From Flavobacteriales bacterium (GTDB lineage: Bacteria > Bacteroidota > Bacteroidia > Flavobacteriales_D > Sanyastnellaceae): a stretch of DNA of 64,000 nt. The translations under genes were made by a program, and so were the position numbers. The number at the start of each line of letters is the position of its first letter. Position 1 is the first letter of the stretch. The stretch covers positions 1 through 64,000 of the forward strand of contig CANEVR010000007.1 in assembly GCA_947442505.1 (NCBI GenBank), given 5' to 3'. The notes beneath the pieces were generated by a model. That model was not told the origin of the DNA and searched no databases. It saw only the letters and a program-made list of their open reading frames with translations. Of this stretch, positions 44,035 through 52,418 are shown piece after piece.

Positions 44035-44477
44035 AAAAAGGACTTTTTTTCTTTTCTGTTTTGTTGTGTTCTTGCACAACACCTGTTTCATTTATGAAGC
44101 AATTGGAAGGTACTTGGTGTGGCCCATCTTCTGGAGAAGGTGAGATTTGTGAAACATGGAAACCTACAGAACAGGGATGGGAAGGAATGGGGGAGTGGTT
44201 GGAAGATGGTCAAAGATCCACCACTGAGCATTTGTCTATTTTAGAAACCGATAGTGGATGGTACTATGTGGCTCATCCTATCCAAGCAAAGAACCCCACG
44301 TTTTTCAAGTTGAAAGAAGTTACAAAAACCACATTGATGGTATCCAATCCGCGCCACGATTTTCCACAAACCATAATGTACCGCTTATCCGGCGATACCT
44401 TGTTTGTTCATTTAGAAGGTGAGGACATGAATGAGGAACCCATCGAGGAAGATTATTACCTCCTCAAAAGTCATTAG
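44031..44477 (+). CDS. DUF6265-like lipoprotein
   Basis: 148 residues with a lipobox (FFFSVLLCSCTTPV; acylated Cys probably 13 or 15). The mature part has LEGTWCGPSSGEGEICETWK, EHLSILETDSGWYYVA and NPRHDFPQTIMYRLSGDTLF, matching the DUF6265 pattern (an L-x-G-x-W start and NP-x-HDFP motif), a lipocalin-like beta fold of unknown role. ATG 44031 overlaps the stop of the repeat protein by four bases. Its stop overlaps the convergent gldC end by four bases. Confidence 0.85.
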   Translation: MKKGLFFFSVLLCSCTTPVSFMKQLEGTWCGPSSGEGEICETWKPTEQGWEGMGEWLEDGQRSTTEHLSILETDSGWYYVAHPIQAKNPTFFKLKEVTKTTLMVSNPRHDFPQTIMYRLSGDTLFVHLEGEDMNEEPIEEDYYLLKSH

Positions 44478-44803
44478 ACTCCCGGATTCAAATTCATTTT
44501 CTCTGCGTAGTATTCGCAGAAATCTTTCATGGTGGAGGCCATGCGTGTGTCACCGGTTGACCTTTCAAAACTATCAGACAACGTCAATAGCGTTTGGTGC
44601 ACAAAGAATTTCATTTCATCAACGGTCATTTCCTTGGTCCATAGGTCAATGCGCATGGTGTTCTTTTCATGCTTATCCCAGAAACCTAAAATCATGGCTT
44701 TGGCTTCGCGTTGTTCTCCGGCATCAGTGGCTTCCCATTGGATTTTCTCTGCTACCTTGTTGTTATCTAATTCAATTTGTATGTTGATGGATGATTGACT
44801 CAT
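44474..44803 (-). CDS. gldC: Gliding motility protein GldC
   Basis: 109 residues, the usual GldC length. NTMRIDLWTKEMTVDEMKFF, VHQTLLTLSDSFERSTGD and MASTMKDFCEYYAEKMNL are characteristic. GldC is a soluble protein that supports gliding in Flavobacterium, although its molecular role is not settled. It follows gldB by five bases, the conserved order. Confidence 0.93.
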   Translation of the reverse strand: MSQSSINIQIELDNNKVAEKIQWEATDAGEQREAKAMILGFWDKHEKNTMRIDLWTKEMTVDEMKFFVHQTLLTLSDSFERSTGDTRMASTMKDFCEYYAEKMNLNPGV

Positions 44804-44808
44804 TTTGT

Positions 44809-45873
44809 TTAAAGTTCAGGTTTATAAGCGCTGAGTATTTTTTGATTGTTTCTTTCTTTCCACAATTGCTCCAAAGTTACATTGGGATTTTTGATCATGT
44901 AGGCAGAAACTATTTTCCATCCCATCCATAGACCCAATTGAGGACTGGCTCCAGCAGGTAGATTCCCAGCATTGGTGAAGGGAGCTTCATTGAACCACTT
45001 GGCAATTTCTTCTTTTTGCGTTCCAAAAAGAACGTCTTGTCGCGCAATTTCTTTCCAGATGTTGAGTTCATTCTCATTGGCCCAATCCCATTCTTTTTTG
45101 CTCCACATGAGGTGCGTTGAATCAGCTGTTTCTGGTTGAACAATCCCCAATGCATACATGATTTTTCCGGAGTAAATCATTGAGCTCAGGAAGTCGTTTT
45201 TTTCAGGAGGAATGGAGTCGTAGTGGTCATATCTAAACGACAACCAATTGAATAGGGCATTGGAACACAAATAGCGCGCATCCATGTTGAATCGCTTATA
45301 ATTCGGGAATCGTTCAGGAGGGAACTCCTTTACCAACGGATGTGGGTAGATGTAGTAGTCCAATCCTATGAATAAGTTGTTGTTTATGGCAAAAGAAGCT
45401 GCTGCCAATCCAGCATTCATCCAAATGAGGTTGGGGTTTTCTTCTTTGGGTAAAAGGACTTTTAATCGGGCAAAGGATTCAGCCAGTTGTTTTTCATAGT
45501 CCTTTATTTTTTCTGGACCATGGGTTTCTATGGATGCTTGCTGAAGGTCGCGCATGTCCTTGAACTGCGCAAACCGCTGAAGCGTTTGCCAAGTGCTGGA
45601 GTCAGAGGCTTTGCCCATTCCCATGATTTGTTCCAAGTAGGCAGTGAAAACTACTTCAGGCAATTGTTCAATTTGTTTTCTGAAATCTTTTTTATCGGCA
45701 TTATTAAAAACCAATTCATCCAATCGATATGATTGGAGAGGAGTGACGATAAGTTGATGCTCAATTTGCTCTTGGCGCGGATCCTTGGATTGACGATTAC
45801 ACCCACCACATCCCGAAAGTAGGAGCAATAAGCTTGTGTATAAAAAACATTGGTGAATCAGAAATTTCATCAT
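44809..45873 (-). CDS. gldB: Gliding motility lipoprotein GldB
   Basis: 354 residues with a lipoprotein signal (YTSLLLLLSGCGGCNRQ, lipobox LSGC). The body contains ANLIWMNAGLAAASFAINNN-like NPNLIWMNAGLAAASFA, FIGLDYYIYPHPLVKEFPPE and SGKIMYALGIVQPETADS with PQLGLWMGWKIVSAYM near the end, all recognised GldB segments. GldB is required for gliding and is also kept in many non-gliding T9SS-bearing species. Two adjacent ATGs (45873, 45870) could start it. The gldB-gldC-nadE grouping is a conserved Flavobacteriia neighbourhood. Confidence 0.93.
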   Translation of the reverse strand: MMKFLIHQCFLYTSLLLLLSGCGGCNRQSKDPRQEQIEHQLIVTPLQSYRLDELVFNNADKKDFRKQIEQLPEVVFTAYLEQIMGMGKASDSSTWQTLQRFAQFKDMRDLQQASIETHGPEKIKDYEKQLAESFARLKVLLPKEENPNLIWMNAGLAAASFAINNNLFIGLDYYIYPHPLVKEFPPERFPNYKRFNMDARYLCSNALFNWLSFRYDHYDSIPPEKNDFLSSMIYSGKIMYALGIVQPETADSTHLMWSKKEWDWANENELNIWKEIARQDVLFGTQKEEIAKWFNEAPFTNAGNLPAGASPQLGLWMGWKIVSAYMIKNPNVTLEQLWKERNNQKILSAYKPEL

Positions 45874-45917
45874 TAGATTTGAGCGAATAACAGTGCAAGA
45901 TTAACTAAAATACATTG

Positions 45918-46709
45918 ATGATGAAAAAAATCGTTTTCTTGGTAATGGGCTTGGTGGTGATGAACATGGTTTCTGCCCAGGACAAATCATTTAAAATAGG
46001 AATCAAATTGTCACCTGCCGTTGGGTTTATGAAAACCGATGTTGGGGACATTGCCACCAATGGTCGTCCTGTTCGTTTTGGTTACGGATTAATCTTTGAC
46101 CGTATGTTTTCAGAAAACTATGCTTTGGGTTTTGGTCTGAACATGTTAGAATTTGGTGGACACGCTGAATACACGCGCTTGTATTCAGAATCAGGATCGA
46201 CACCGACTGTTCAATATGTGAAGCGCAATTACAGCAAAGTAAAATATGTTGAGATGCCACTGACCTTGAAATTGCGCACTGCCATGATTGGTAAGATGAT
46301 TTATTGGGGGCAATTTGGTGTTGGATTGGGTTATTTGTTTTCAGGATATGCGGATGAGGAAACGACTGATTTGTATGAGCAGTTGGATGCAGCCAATGGC
46401 GGACCTTTTACATATGCTAGTGGCAAAGTGAGTGAGGATGATAAATTAGATATTAAGTCAAATCTGAATCCCATTCGCGCAAGCATGATTATCGCGGCTG
46501 GCGCTGAGTATCCTATTTCCGGTTCAACGTTTTTGTCCTACGGAATCACATACAATGGAGGATTGTTGAGTATGTATGAGACGGGTGATGAAGTAGTAAA
46601 ATACAGAGACGGCGCTGTGGCTTTCAATAATGACAACAAGTCACCAGTATTTGTTGACAAGAAGATTTTATTGAATCAGGTTCAATTGAACGTCGGGATT
46701 ATCTTTTAA
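45918..46709 (+). CDS. PorT-like outer-membrane beta-barrel
   Basis: About 263 residues: a signal peptide (IVFLVMGLVVMNMVSAQ) and alternating-hydrophobicity strands ending in aromatic or aliphatic residues (FGYGLIFDRMFSENYALGFG; YVEMPLTLKLRT; FGVGLGYLFSGYAD; VQLNVGIIF at the C-terminus, the F-terminal barrel signature). It belongs to the broad 'outer membrane beta-barrel' group that includes PorT. TTG 45915 is replaced by ATG 45918 or 45921. Its stop codon overlaps the nadE ATG, so the two are translationally coupled. Confidence 0.85.
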   Translation: MMKKIVFLVMGLVVMNMVSAQDKSFKIGIKLSPAVGFMKTDVGDIATNGRPVRFGYGLIFDRMFSENYALGFGLNMLEFGGHAEYTRLYSESGSTPTVQYVKRNYSKVKYVEMPLTLKLRTAMIGKMIYWGQFGVGLGYLFSGYADEETTDLYEQLDAANGGPFTYASGKVSEDDKLDIKSNLNPIRASMIIAAGAEYPISGSTFLSYGITYNGGLLSMYETGDEVVKYRDGAVAFNNDNKSPVFVDKKILLNQVQLNVGIIF

Positions 46710-47536
46710 TGCAACACGATAACATTATCCGACACATCGTTGAGTGGCTTCAGGGCTACTTGAAGTCATCTGGCCAAAGTGGTTTTGTAGTGGGCGTAAG
46801 CGGCGGTATAGATTCAGCATTAACCTCAACACTTTGCGCCATGACGGGAGCTCCTACTTTGTGTTTGGAGTTGCCCATTCATCAGCCTGCCAATCAAGTC
46901 TCTCGCGCATTGAATCACATGGCCCAATTGCAATCCCGTTTTCAGAATTGCAAGGGAATGACAGTTCCGCTGACGGAGTCCTTTGAAACTTTGACAGGCT
47001 CTTGGTCCAAAATAGAAGACGGACAATTGCAGCACTTGGCTTTGGCCAATACCAGAGCCCGTTTGCGGATGACTACTTTGTATTACTATGCAGGCATTCA
47101 CCGTTCATTGGTGGCGGGAACTGGAAATAAGGTAGAAGATTTTGGCGTTGGTTTCTATACCAAATACGGAGATGGCGGTGTGGATGTGTCGCCAATAGCG
47201 GGATTGAAGAAAACGGAGGTGTATGAACTGGCAAGGCATGTAGGCGTCGAAGAAGATATTTTGATAGCGCCACCAACAGATGGTCTTTGGCAGGATGACC
47301 GATCCGATGAAGACCAAATGGGTGCCACCTATCCTGAGTTGGAATGGGCCATGGATTGGTTGTCCAACCATGGATTAAAGAATGACAATAAATGGATAAA
47401 GCCGGAGTATTTTCTTTGGAATGCTCTTTTGCAAAGACAACAAGAGGTATTGACCATTTATATGCGTTTGCACAACAACAATCAACACAAAATGACCCCC
47501 ATCCCGGTGTGTGAGATCCCACAAGATTGGTTGTAA
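46709..47536 (+). CDS. nadE: NAD synthase, ammonia-dependent
   Basis: 275 residues. The PP-loop FVVGVSGGIDSALTSTLCAM adenylates nicotinate adenine dinucleotide; NTRARLRMTTLYYYAG, VAGTGNKVEDFGVGFYTKYG and GGVDVSPIAGLKKTEVYELA follow, as in NadE. No glutamine-amidase domain is present, so ammonia is the nitrogen source. It makes NAD in the cytoplasm. Its ATG overlaps the barrel gene's TAA; the convergent PP2C gene begins immediately after its stop. Confidence 0.94.
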   Translation: MQHDNIIRHIVEWLQGYLKSSGQSGFVVGVSGGIDSALTSTLCAMTGAPTLCLELPIHQPANQVSRALNHMAQLQSRFQNCKGMTVPLTESFETLTGSWSKIEDGQLQHLALANTRARLRMTTLYYYAGIHRSLVAGTGNKVEDFGVGFYTKYGDGGVDVSPIAGLKKTEVYELARHVGVEEDILIAPPTDGLWQDDRSDEDQMGATYPELEWAMDWLSNHGLKNDNKWIKPEYFLWNALLQRQQEVLTIYMRLHNNNQHKMTPIPVCEIPQDWL

Positions 47537-49318
47537 TCAAATGCGAATTCCAATGACTAGGATGTCATCGGTTTGCTCATGATCTCCTTTCCATTGATTG
47601 AAGGCATTAAGCAGTTTTTCTCTTTGCTGTAGATGCCCTTCTGTTGCTATAGAAGTCAATAATTCTTTCAAGGATTTTCGCATGAATTTCTTTTCCAAGG
47701 CTCCTCCAAACTGATCAGCATATCCATCGCTGAAAACAAATACCATATCATTTTTTTGAATGTCATTGCTGTGTGTTGTGAAGACATTGTGGGTATTGGC
47801 ATCATTGCCGATGCTCTTTTTATCGCCTTTAATTTCTATCAGTTGGCCATCTCTTATGATGATAACATTGTTTTGCGCACCTGAAAATTCCAGGACCATA
47901 TTGTCATAATCCACAGAGCACAGCGCAATGTCCATCCCATCTTTGATTTGGTTTTCATTGTTTGTGTTGAATGCCGCAGCGGCTATCCTGTTTACTTGAT
48001 TTAGAATTTGCCCAGGCTTGGTGTAAACCTTGGTCACGTGGTTCAATGCATTGTGCGCAATGAGACTCATGAAGGCTCCAGGAACGCCGTGACCAGTGCA
48101 ATCAGCCGCGGCAAAAAGTTTTTTGTTTCCTTGTTGTTGGAACCAATAAAAATCACCAGAGACAACGTCTTTGGGCAGATAGAGAATAAAGTGTTCAGGG
48201 AATATTTTTTGAATGGATGCCGTATCGGGAAGAATAGAATCTTGTAGTCGTTTTGCGTAAGAGATACTCGATTTTAAATCGGCATACAAGGATTGAATCT
48301 GTTCCTTTTGTTCTTCTGCAGTGTTTTTTTGTCGTGTGATTTCTTGTGTTTGTTCCGCTACTTTTTCCTCCATGCGGTGGCGATAGAAAGAGAGGTCATC
48401 TTTCATTCGGAGCAAAGCTTTTCCCATCTCATCCTCATTGGATAGGGGCTCAAATGAAGCTTCAAGGTTTCCGCGTCCAATTTCAGTTGCAAAGTTTTTG
48501 GTTCGTTCAAAGTTTTGCATCAATTTGTCCATGGCAATGCTCATGTCACCAATCTCATCATTGAATTTGGGCAGTTCCTCTTGGCTATATATTCCAAATG
48601 ATAATTTCTTTAAACTTTTTCTTATTGTTCTGACGCGTGAAGTAATGGATTGACTCGTGAAATAGGCAATTGTAATACCCATTAGTATGATGATGACGCC
48701 AAAAAGAGACAACAGATAATAGAGGTCATCAAATGATTGATCCATGGACTCTCTCTCTTGCGAGATGGATTCTTTGAATTGATTGAGGAGATCTTTGAGT
48801 ATGAATTGGGTTCTTTCCACTTCAAATGGAATTTCTGTTCCTTGAAGAAAAAGGTCTTCTGACAACATGATGTTCATCGGGTCATTGTAGCTGTCAAAGC
48901 AGCATAGGGTCTCTCTCAGTTTGGAATATTTCTCATTGAGCAGTTTCCAGTGACCAATGACAAGTGCCCACTCTTCTTTTTGTTTTTCTGACCAAAGGTG
49001 ATGCAACTTTTGAATGGCTGAAATTTGATTTGGAATGATTGAATCACATAGTGCAATGAAAGTTCTTCTCTCAATGTGGTCCTCATTTCTTTGAACATAT
49101 GCCCATTGTTTTGCAAGATCAAAAGATTGTTCTATGCTCAATAATAGATTTCTATTCAAAGTCAATGCTGGCAAATGAACGTTGTTCATTTGGTGGTTGA
49201 TTTTCTCTGCCTTGCTCAGTGTGGTTTGCACAAAGAACAATGCAACCATGAGCACCGCAATGAATATTCCAAATCCAAGCGACAATCTCAATGGTATGGT
49301 AAATCGCCATTTGCGCAT
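47537..49318 (-). CDS. Membrane HAMP / PP2C (SpoIIE-type) phosphatase
   Basis: 593 residues. Span 1 (LGFGIFIAVLMVALFFV) is followed by a ~170-residue periplasmic four-helix-type sensor, span 2 (LLSLFGVIIILMGITIAYF), HAMP (~220-290; SRVRTIRKSLKKLSFGIYSQ), a coiled coil, and a C-terminal PP2C-like phosphatase with LPKDVVSGDFYWF, AAADCTGHGVPGAFMSLIAH and VFVFSDGYADQFGG, which hold the metal-binding aspartates. It probably dephosphorylates a serine/threonine-phosphorylated partner such as an anti-sigma antagonist. Its ATG overlaps the TPR gene's stop (TAATG), the last gene of a three-gene operon. Confidence 0.9.
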   Translation of the reverse strand: MRKWRFTIPLRLSLGFGIFIAVLMVALFFVQTTLSKAEKINHQMNNVHLPALTLNRNLLLSIEQSFDLAKQWAYVQRNEDHIERRTFIALCDSIIPNQISAIQKLHHLWSEKQKEEWALVIGHWKLLNEKYSKLRETLCCFDSYNDPMNIMLSEDLFLQGTEIPFEVERTQFILKDLLNQFKESISQERESMDQSFDDLYYLLSLFGVIIILMGITIAYFTSQSITSRVRTIRKSLKKLSFGIYSQEELPKFNDEIGDMSIAMDKLMQNFERTKNFATEIGRGNLEASFEPLSNEDEMGKALLRMKDDLSFYRHRMEEKVAEQTQEITRQKNTAEEQKEQIQSLYADLKSSISYAKRLQDSILPDTASIQKIFPEHFILYLPKDVVSGDFYWFQQQGNKKLFAAADCTGHGVPGAFMSLIAHNALNHVTKVYTKPGQILNQVNRIAAAAFNTNNENQIKDGMDIALCSVDYDNMVLEFSGAQNNVIIIRDGQLIEIKGDKKSIGNDANTHNVFTTHSNDIQKNDMVFVFSDGYADQFGGALEKKFMRKSLKELLTSIATEGHLQQREKLLNAFNQWKGDHEQTDDILVIGIRI

Positions 49319-50223
49319 TATTCTTGAGGGAATTTGGTTTTGAATTCTTGTTGAAGTTGATTGAATTGCTCATCATTGCCAATGGCACGGTAGATAAACA
49401 TCAATGCTTTGTATTGCGTGGCGCTTTTGGGGCAATCGTTGAAAGTGGCTTGCGCGTAAGGGAGTGCTTGATGAAAAAGAGCCAGGGCATCATCCTGAAT
49501 TTTCATCAAGGCATCAAATTCAATTTTTGCATCAATCTGTTTGATTTTAAATACACCAATGTTGTAATAAATGATGGCGATGTTGTTCATGGCCTCACAA
49601 TCTGTGGGGTCCTCTTTCAATATTTTCTCATAGAGCTGAATGCACCTGTTGAGCCACTCCAAAGCATCGACATCTGCTTCCCAGAACTCGTAGTATCGTT
49701 CAGATTTTCTTTTTTCAAATTCAATTCTTAGTGCGCGTGAAGATTGTGGTGTGATGCTTTTGTTGTTCCAAGATTCAAAATAGTCATAGGCAGCATCAGC
49801 GCTGTTTTCATTGCCCTGTTGAAATTGTTTGGCCTTCAGCAGTGCATCGTTGTATAGGGTGCTGATGATATACTTCTGGGCCTTATTGATGTTTTCTATC
49901 AATAGCTGATCTTGATTAAAATTTAGTTTCAAAGCTTCATCAAAAGCCAATAATGCATTTTCACGGAATTGTTTACTGGGTTCCAATTCAGGTGTCAATT
50001 TGTAATTTTCTTTCAGAAAAAAGCCCAGTGTATAGTGCGCATAGGACTCATTGTTTTCTTGTTCAATGACCTTGTACATTTTTTGTAAAGCGGCACTGGC
50101 GTTTTTATTTTTTTCATAATCAACCACCACAGCATCAGTCAAGGCGTGTTGTCCCCAACCATGAGAGAGCAGCAATCCAATGATTACTGTGAGAACTGTA
50201 TTTTTTATTGATTGACGCGCCAT
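49318..50223 (-). CDS. Exported TPR protein
   Basis: 301 residues with a signal peptide (IKNTVLTVIIGLLLSHGWGQ) and several tetratricopeptide-like units: QKMYKVIEQENNESYAHYTL, ALLAFDEALKLNFNQDQLLI, LNRCIQLYEKILKEDPTDCE, AMNNIAIIYYNIGVFKIKQ and KSATQYKALMFIYRAIGNDE. TPR domains bind proteins; here the likely partners are the products of the genes on either side. ATG 50223 overlaps the yfiR-like gene by 19 bp, and its stop overlaps the PP2C gene, so all three are translationally linked. Confidence 0.85.
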   Translation of the reverse strand: MARQSIKNTVLTVIIGLLLSHGWGQHALTDAVVVDYEKNKNASAALQKMYKVIEQENNESYAHYTLGFFLKENYKLTPELEPSKQFRENALLAFDEALKLNFNQDQLLIENINKAQKYIISTLYNDALLKAKQFQQGNENSADAAYDYFESWNNKSITPQSSRALRIEFEKRKSERYYEFWEADVDALEWLNRCIQLYEKILKEDPTDCEAMNNIAIIYYNIGVFKIKQIDAKIEFDALMKIQDDALALFHQALPYAQATFNDCPKSATQYKALMFIYRAIGNDEQFNQLQQEFKTKFPQE

Positions 50224-50741
50224 TGCATGATTTTTATTCCTGGTTGTATTTGGTCCTCATTCATTGCTACTTCATTCAATTCATAACGGACACTGCCATT
50301 GACAGATTTGAAGTTGATGTGTGCGCCGCTCGATAGCGCCCCTTCCCAATTGCTGACCATCAAGGTTGATTTTTCTTTCAGCAATTTTTGAATTTGACTC
50401 CAATCGCTTTTTTTGGTTTTGTCCACATATACCAAATGGGTGTTGACGGGAATGCTTTGCGCATTGTTGGTTTGCACAACCTCTATGGGCTGAAGTCCGA
50501 TGGTTTGGTTTTTGTATTTTGAAACAAAATGATTATAGACGGCTTCGTTTCCAACAATGACAATTTTGAAGTTTCCTTTTTTCATTGAACTTGGCCATTG
50601 ATTGTTATTGGCAAATTGATAGAGAAAGTTGGCCTCCATCATCGAGCGTGTATCGCTTTCATCAATTTTTTGCGCTAATAGTCCAAAGGAGATGAACATC
50701 CCCAGCAATACCAATGATACTTTCAGAATGGTCTTGGACAT
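50205..50741 (-). CDS. YfiR-like (DUF4154) periplasmic protein
   Basis: 178 residues from ATG 50741: a signal peptide (ILKVSLVLLGMFISFGLLAQ), then the YfiR/DUF4154 pattern ANFLYQFANNNQWPSS, FKIVIVGNEAVYNHFVSKYK, THLVYVDKTKKSDWSQI and GSVRYELNEVAMNEDQIQPG. In Pseudomonas, YfiR is a periplasmic repressor of the membrane cyclase YfiN. Here there is no cyclase; a HAMP-phosphatase is encoded two genes on. A frame to 50777 would read through a hairpin, so the start at 50741 is preferred. Confidence 0.85.
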   Translation of the reverse strand: MSKTILKVSLVLLGMFISFGLLAQKIDESDTRSMMEANFLYQFANNNQWPSSMKKGNFKIVIVGNEAVYNHFVSKYKNQTIGLQPIEVVQTNNAQSIPVNTHLVYVDKTKKSDWSQIQKLLKEKSTLMVSNWEGALSSGAHINFKSVNGSVRYELNEVAMNEDQIQPGIKIMQWRVNQ

Positions 50742-50751
50742 ATTACGAAAA

Positions 50752-50769
50752 TAGGGGCCTAAGCCCCTA
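50752..50769 (-). terminator. Hairpin between ferritin and the yfiR-like gene
   Basis: TAGGGGC (50752-50758) pairs with GCCCCTA (50763-50769) around CTAA. On the minus strand the stem is followed by TTTTCG, a short U-run. It can end the ferritin transcript; the yfiR-like ATG lies ten bases beyond it. Confidence 0.55.
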
Positions 50770-50818
50770 AATTTCAATGCTGAAGAGCCATTCCATACAC
50801 GATGGAATGTTAATTCAA

Positions 50819-51328
50819 TTACTTGCCATTGCCTTCATTCACCGCAACGGTTTCCAAATCGCGGTCGAATAAATAAAGGCTGCTTTTTTCGTCTCCCAAA
50901 AGGTGCAAACGGTCTAGAATATTGCGTGCCAGTGTTTCCTCTTCAATCTGTTCTGAGACGTACCACTGCATAAAGTTGTGTGTGGTATAGTCTTTTTCTT
51001 TGAGACACACATCTACCACTTTATGAATTTCCATGGTTACTTTTTGTTCATGGTTGAGCAAAGCGGTAAACACATCTTTCAAATTTTTGTAAGGCAATGC
51101 AGGTTTGCCGATGGCGGGAATGATGGAATTGCCTCCGCGGTCGTTGACAAATTTGACCAGCTTTAACATGTGCATTCTTTCTTCATCGCTATGGGCATAT
51201 AAGAATGCCGCAGTTCCTGGGAATCCTTGGCGCTCGGCCCAAGTGGCCATGGCCAAATAGGTATGGCTGCTCTCTGCTTCAACCAAAATTTGGTCATTGA
51301 GTGCTTTTTCTACTTTTTTATTGATCAT
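50819..51328 (-). CDS. Ferritin
   Basis: 169 residues, a bacterial non-haem ferritin that stores iron as a 24-subunit cage. Ferroxidase ligands are in ILVEAESSHTYLAMATWAER and AHSDEERMHMLKLVKFV (E-x-x-H type), and NFMQWYVSEQIEEETLARNI holds the third group. No haem-binding methionine of bacterioferritin is evident. A -7 box at 51340-51347 precedes it. Confidence 0.93.
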   Translation of the reverse strand: MINKKVEKALNDQILVEAESSHTYLAMATWAERQGFPGTAAFLYAHSDEERMHMLKLVKFVNDRGGNSIIPAIGKPALPYKNLKDVFTALLNHEQKVTMEIHKVVDVCLKEKDYTTHNFMQWYVSEQIEEETLARNILDRLHLLGDEKSSLYLFDRDLETVAVNEGNGK

Positions 51329-51339
51329 GTTTTTTTTTG

Positions 51340-51347
51340 CAAAGTTA
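51340..51347 (-). promoter_or_regulatory. -7 promoter box TAACTTTG for ferritin
   Basis: An exact TAnnTTTG on the minus strand, 12 bases before the ferritin ATG; a TTG lies about 24 bases upstream. No clear Fur-like site was recognised. Confidence 0.45.
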
Positions 51348-51380
51348 CGGTTGAGGATATATTTGATCGCTCAACAAAGG

Positions 51381-52418
51381 TTAATTCTTATTGATATAAA
51401 ATCTTTGGATGGAAAATGCCTTGGGTATTTCAGCTCCCTTTGTCAAATGCTCAATGAGGTAATGCGCCATGAGTGGTGCTTGTAAAACCCCTTTGGTGCC
51501 TAAGCCATTGAACAGTCCAAATTGCGGTTGATCGGGCAATGCTCCAATGATGGGGTTTCTGTCTATGACAGTAGGGCGCAATCCTACTTGTACACTTTCA
51601 ACATGGAATGCAATGGGCATATATTCCTTCAACTTCCTTGTCAGTTCATCCACAATGTTATCGTCCACGGTGGTGTCGGATTTCTCCCATTCATAGCTGG
51701 ATCCAACGCGAAGTCTATGGTGATCTACAGGAATGGCAAAGTTGCCATAATGTACAATGTTTCGGGGAATGGCTTGATCTGTTTTTATTGACAATACATG
51801 TCCTTTGTTAGGAATGATTCGGATATTTTGAAACACTTCAGGCAGTGCGGCCAATCCGGTGCAAAAAATGATGTGGCTATAGATTTTCTTCGTTTCTTGA
51901 TCTGCTATCCGCTCTGCAATTTCATTTTTACCCAGATTCAAATATTGTTTGCTTTTTTGAAAATGTTTTCGTGTGTTTTCCAAAAATTCGGGAACATTCA
52001 GCCAGCCTGATGTTAACACACTACCGCTTTGAAAAGTCTGTTGCCAGAGCGGTAGTTTTTCGTCGGGTACCCCTAGTAAATTTTCGTATTTGGTTAAGAT
52101 GGATTTCATGTCCCAGTCCCGTCCATATTGTGCATCAGGGAAAATTCGGTGAATGCAGGAGTGGTGAAAACAGTTTGTGTCAAGCAGCACATTGCATCTT
52201 TCAAAAAAAGTTGTGCAATGATGCAACAAATCATGGATGTGTTCCGGTGCGGTTATCCGCTTGAACGAAACGGGATTCCACAAACCCGCCGCGTATTTCG
52301 ATGAGCAGTATTGCGTCTCATCATTCCAAATTTCAAAGTCTATTCCCTGGTGTTGGCATTGGAGGGCCAGCACACTTCCGGCCAAGCCCTGTCCAATGAT
52401 CAACCATTTTTCGTTCAT
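51381..52418 (-). CDS. FAD-dependent oxidoreductase (DAO family)
   Basis: 345 residues. The FAD-binding GxGxxG is at the N-terminus (WLIIGQGLAGSVLALQCQHQ), the substrate region includes HRLRVGSSYEWEKSD and VGLRPTVIDRNPIIGALP, and NGLGTKGVLQAPLMAHYL completes the flavin site. This is the glycine/D-amino-acid oxidase fold. Its ATG overlaps the kbl stop (ATGA). Given that kbl acts on glycine, a glycine or related amine substrate is plausible but unproven. Confidence 0.82.
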   Translation of the reverse strand: MNEKWLIIGQGLAGSVLALQCQHQGIDFEIWNDETQYCSSKYAAGLWNPVSFKRITAPEHIHDLLHHCTTFFERCNVLLDTNCFHHSCIHRIFPDAQYGRDWDMKSILTKYENLLGVPDEKLPLWQQTFQSGSVLTSGWLNVPEFLENTRKHFQKSKQYLNLGKNEIAERIADQETKKIYSHIIFCTGLAALPEVFQNIRIIPNKGHVLSIKTDQAIPRNIVHYGNFAIPVDHHRLRVGSSYEWEKSDTTVDDNIVDELTRKLKEYMPIAFHVESVQVGLRPTVIDRNPIIGALPDQPQFGLFNGLGTKGVLQAPLMAHYLIEHLTKGAEIPKAFSIQRFYINKN

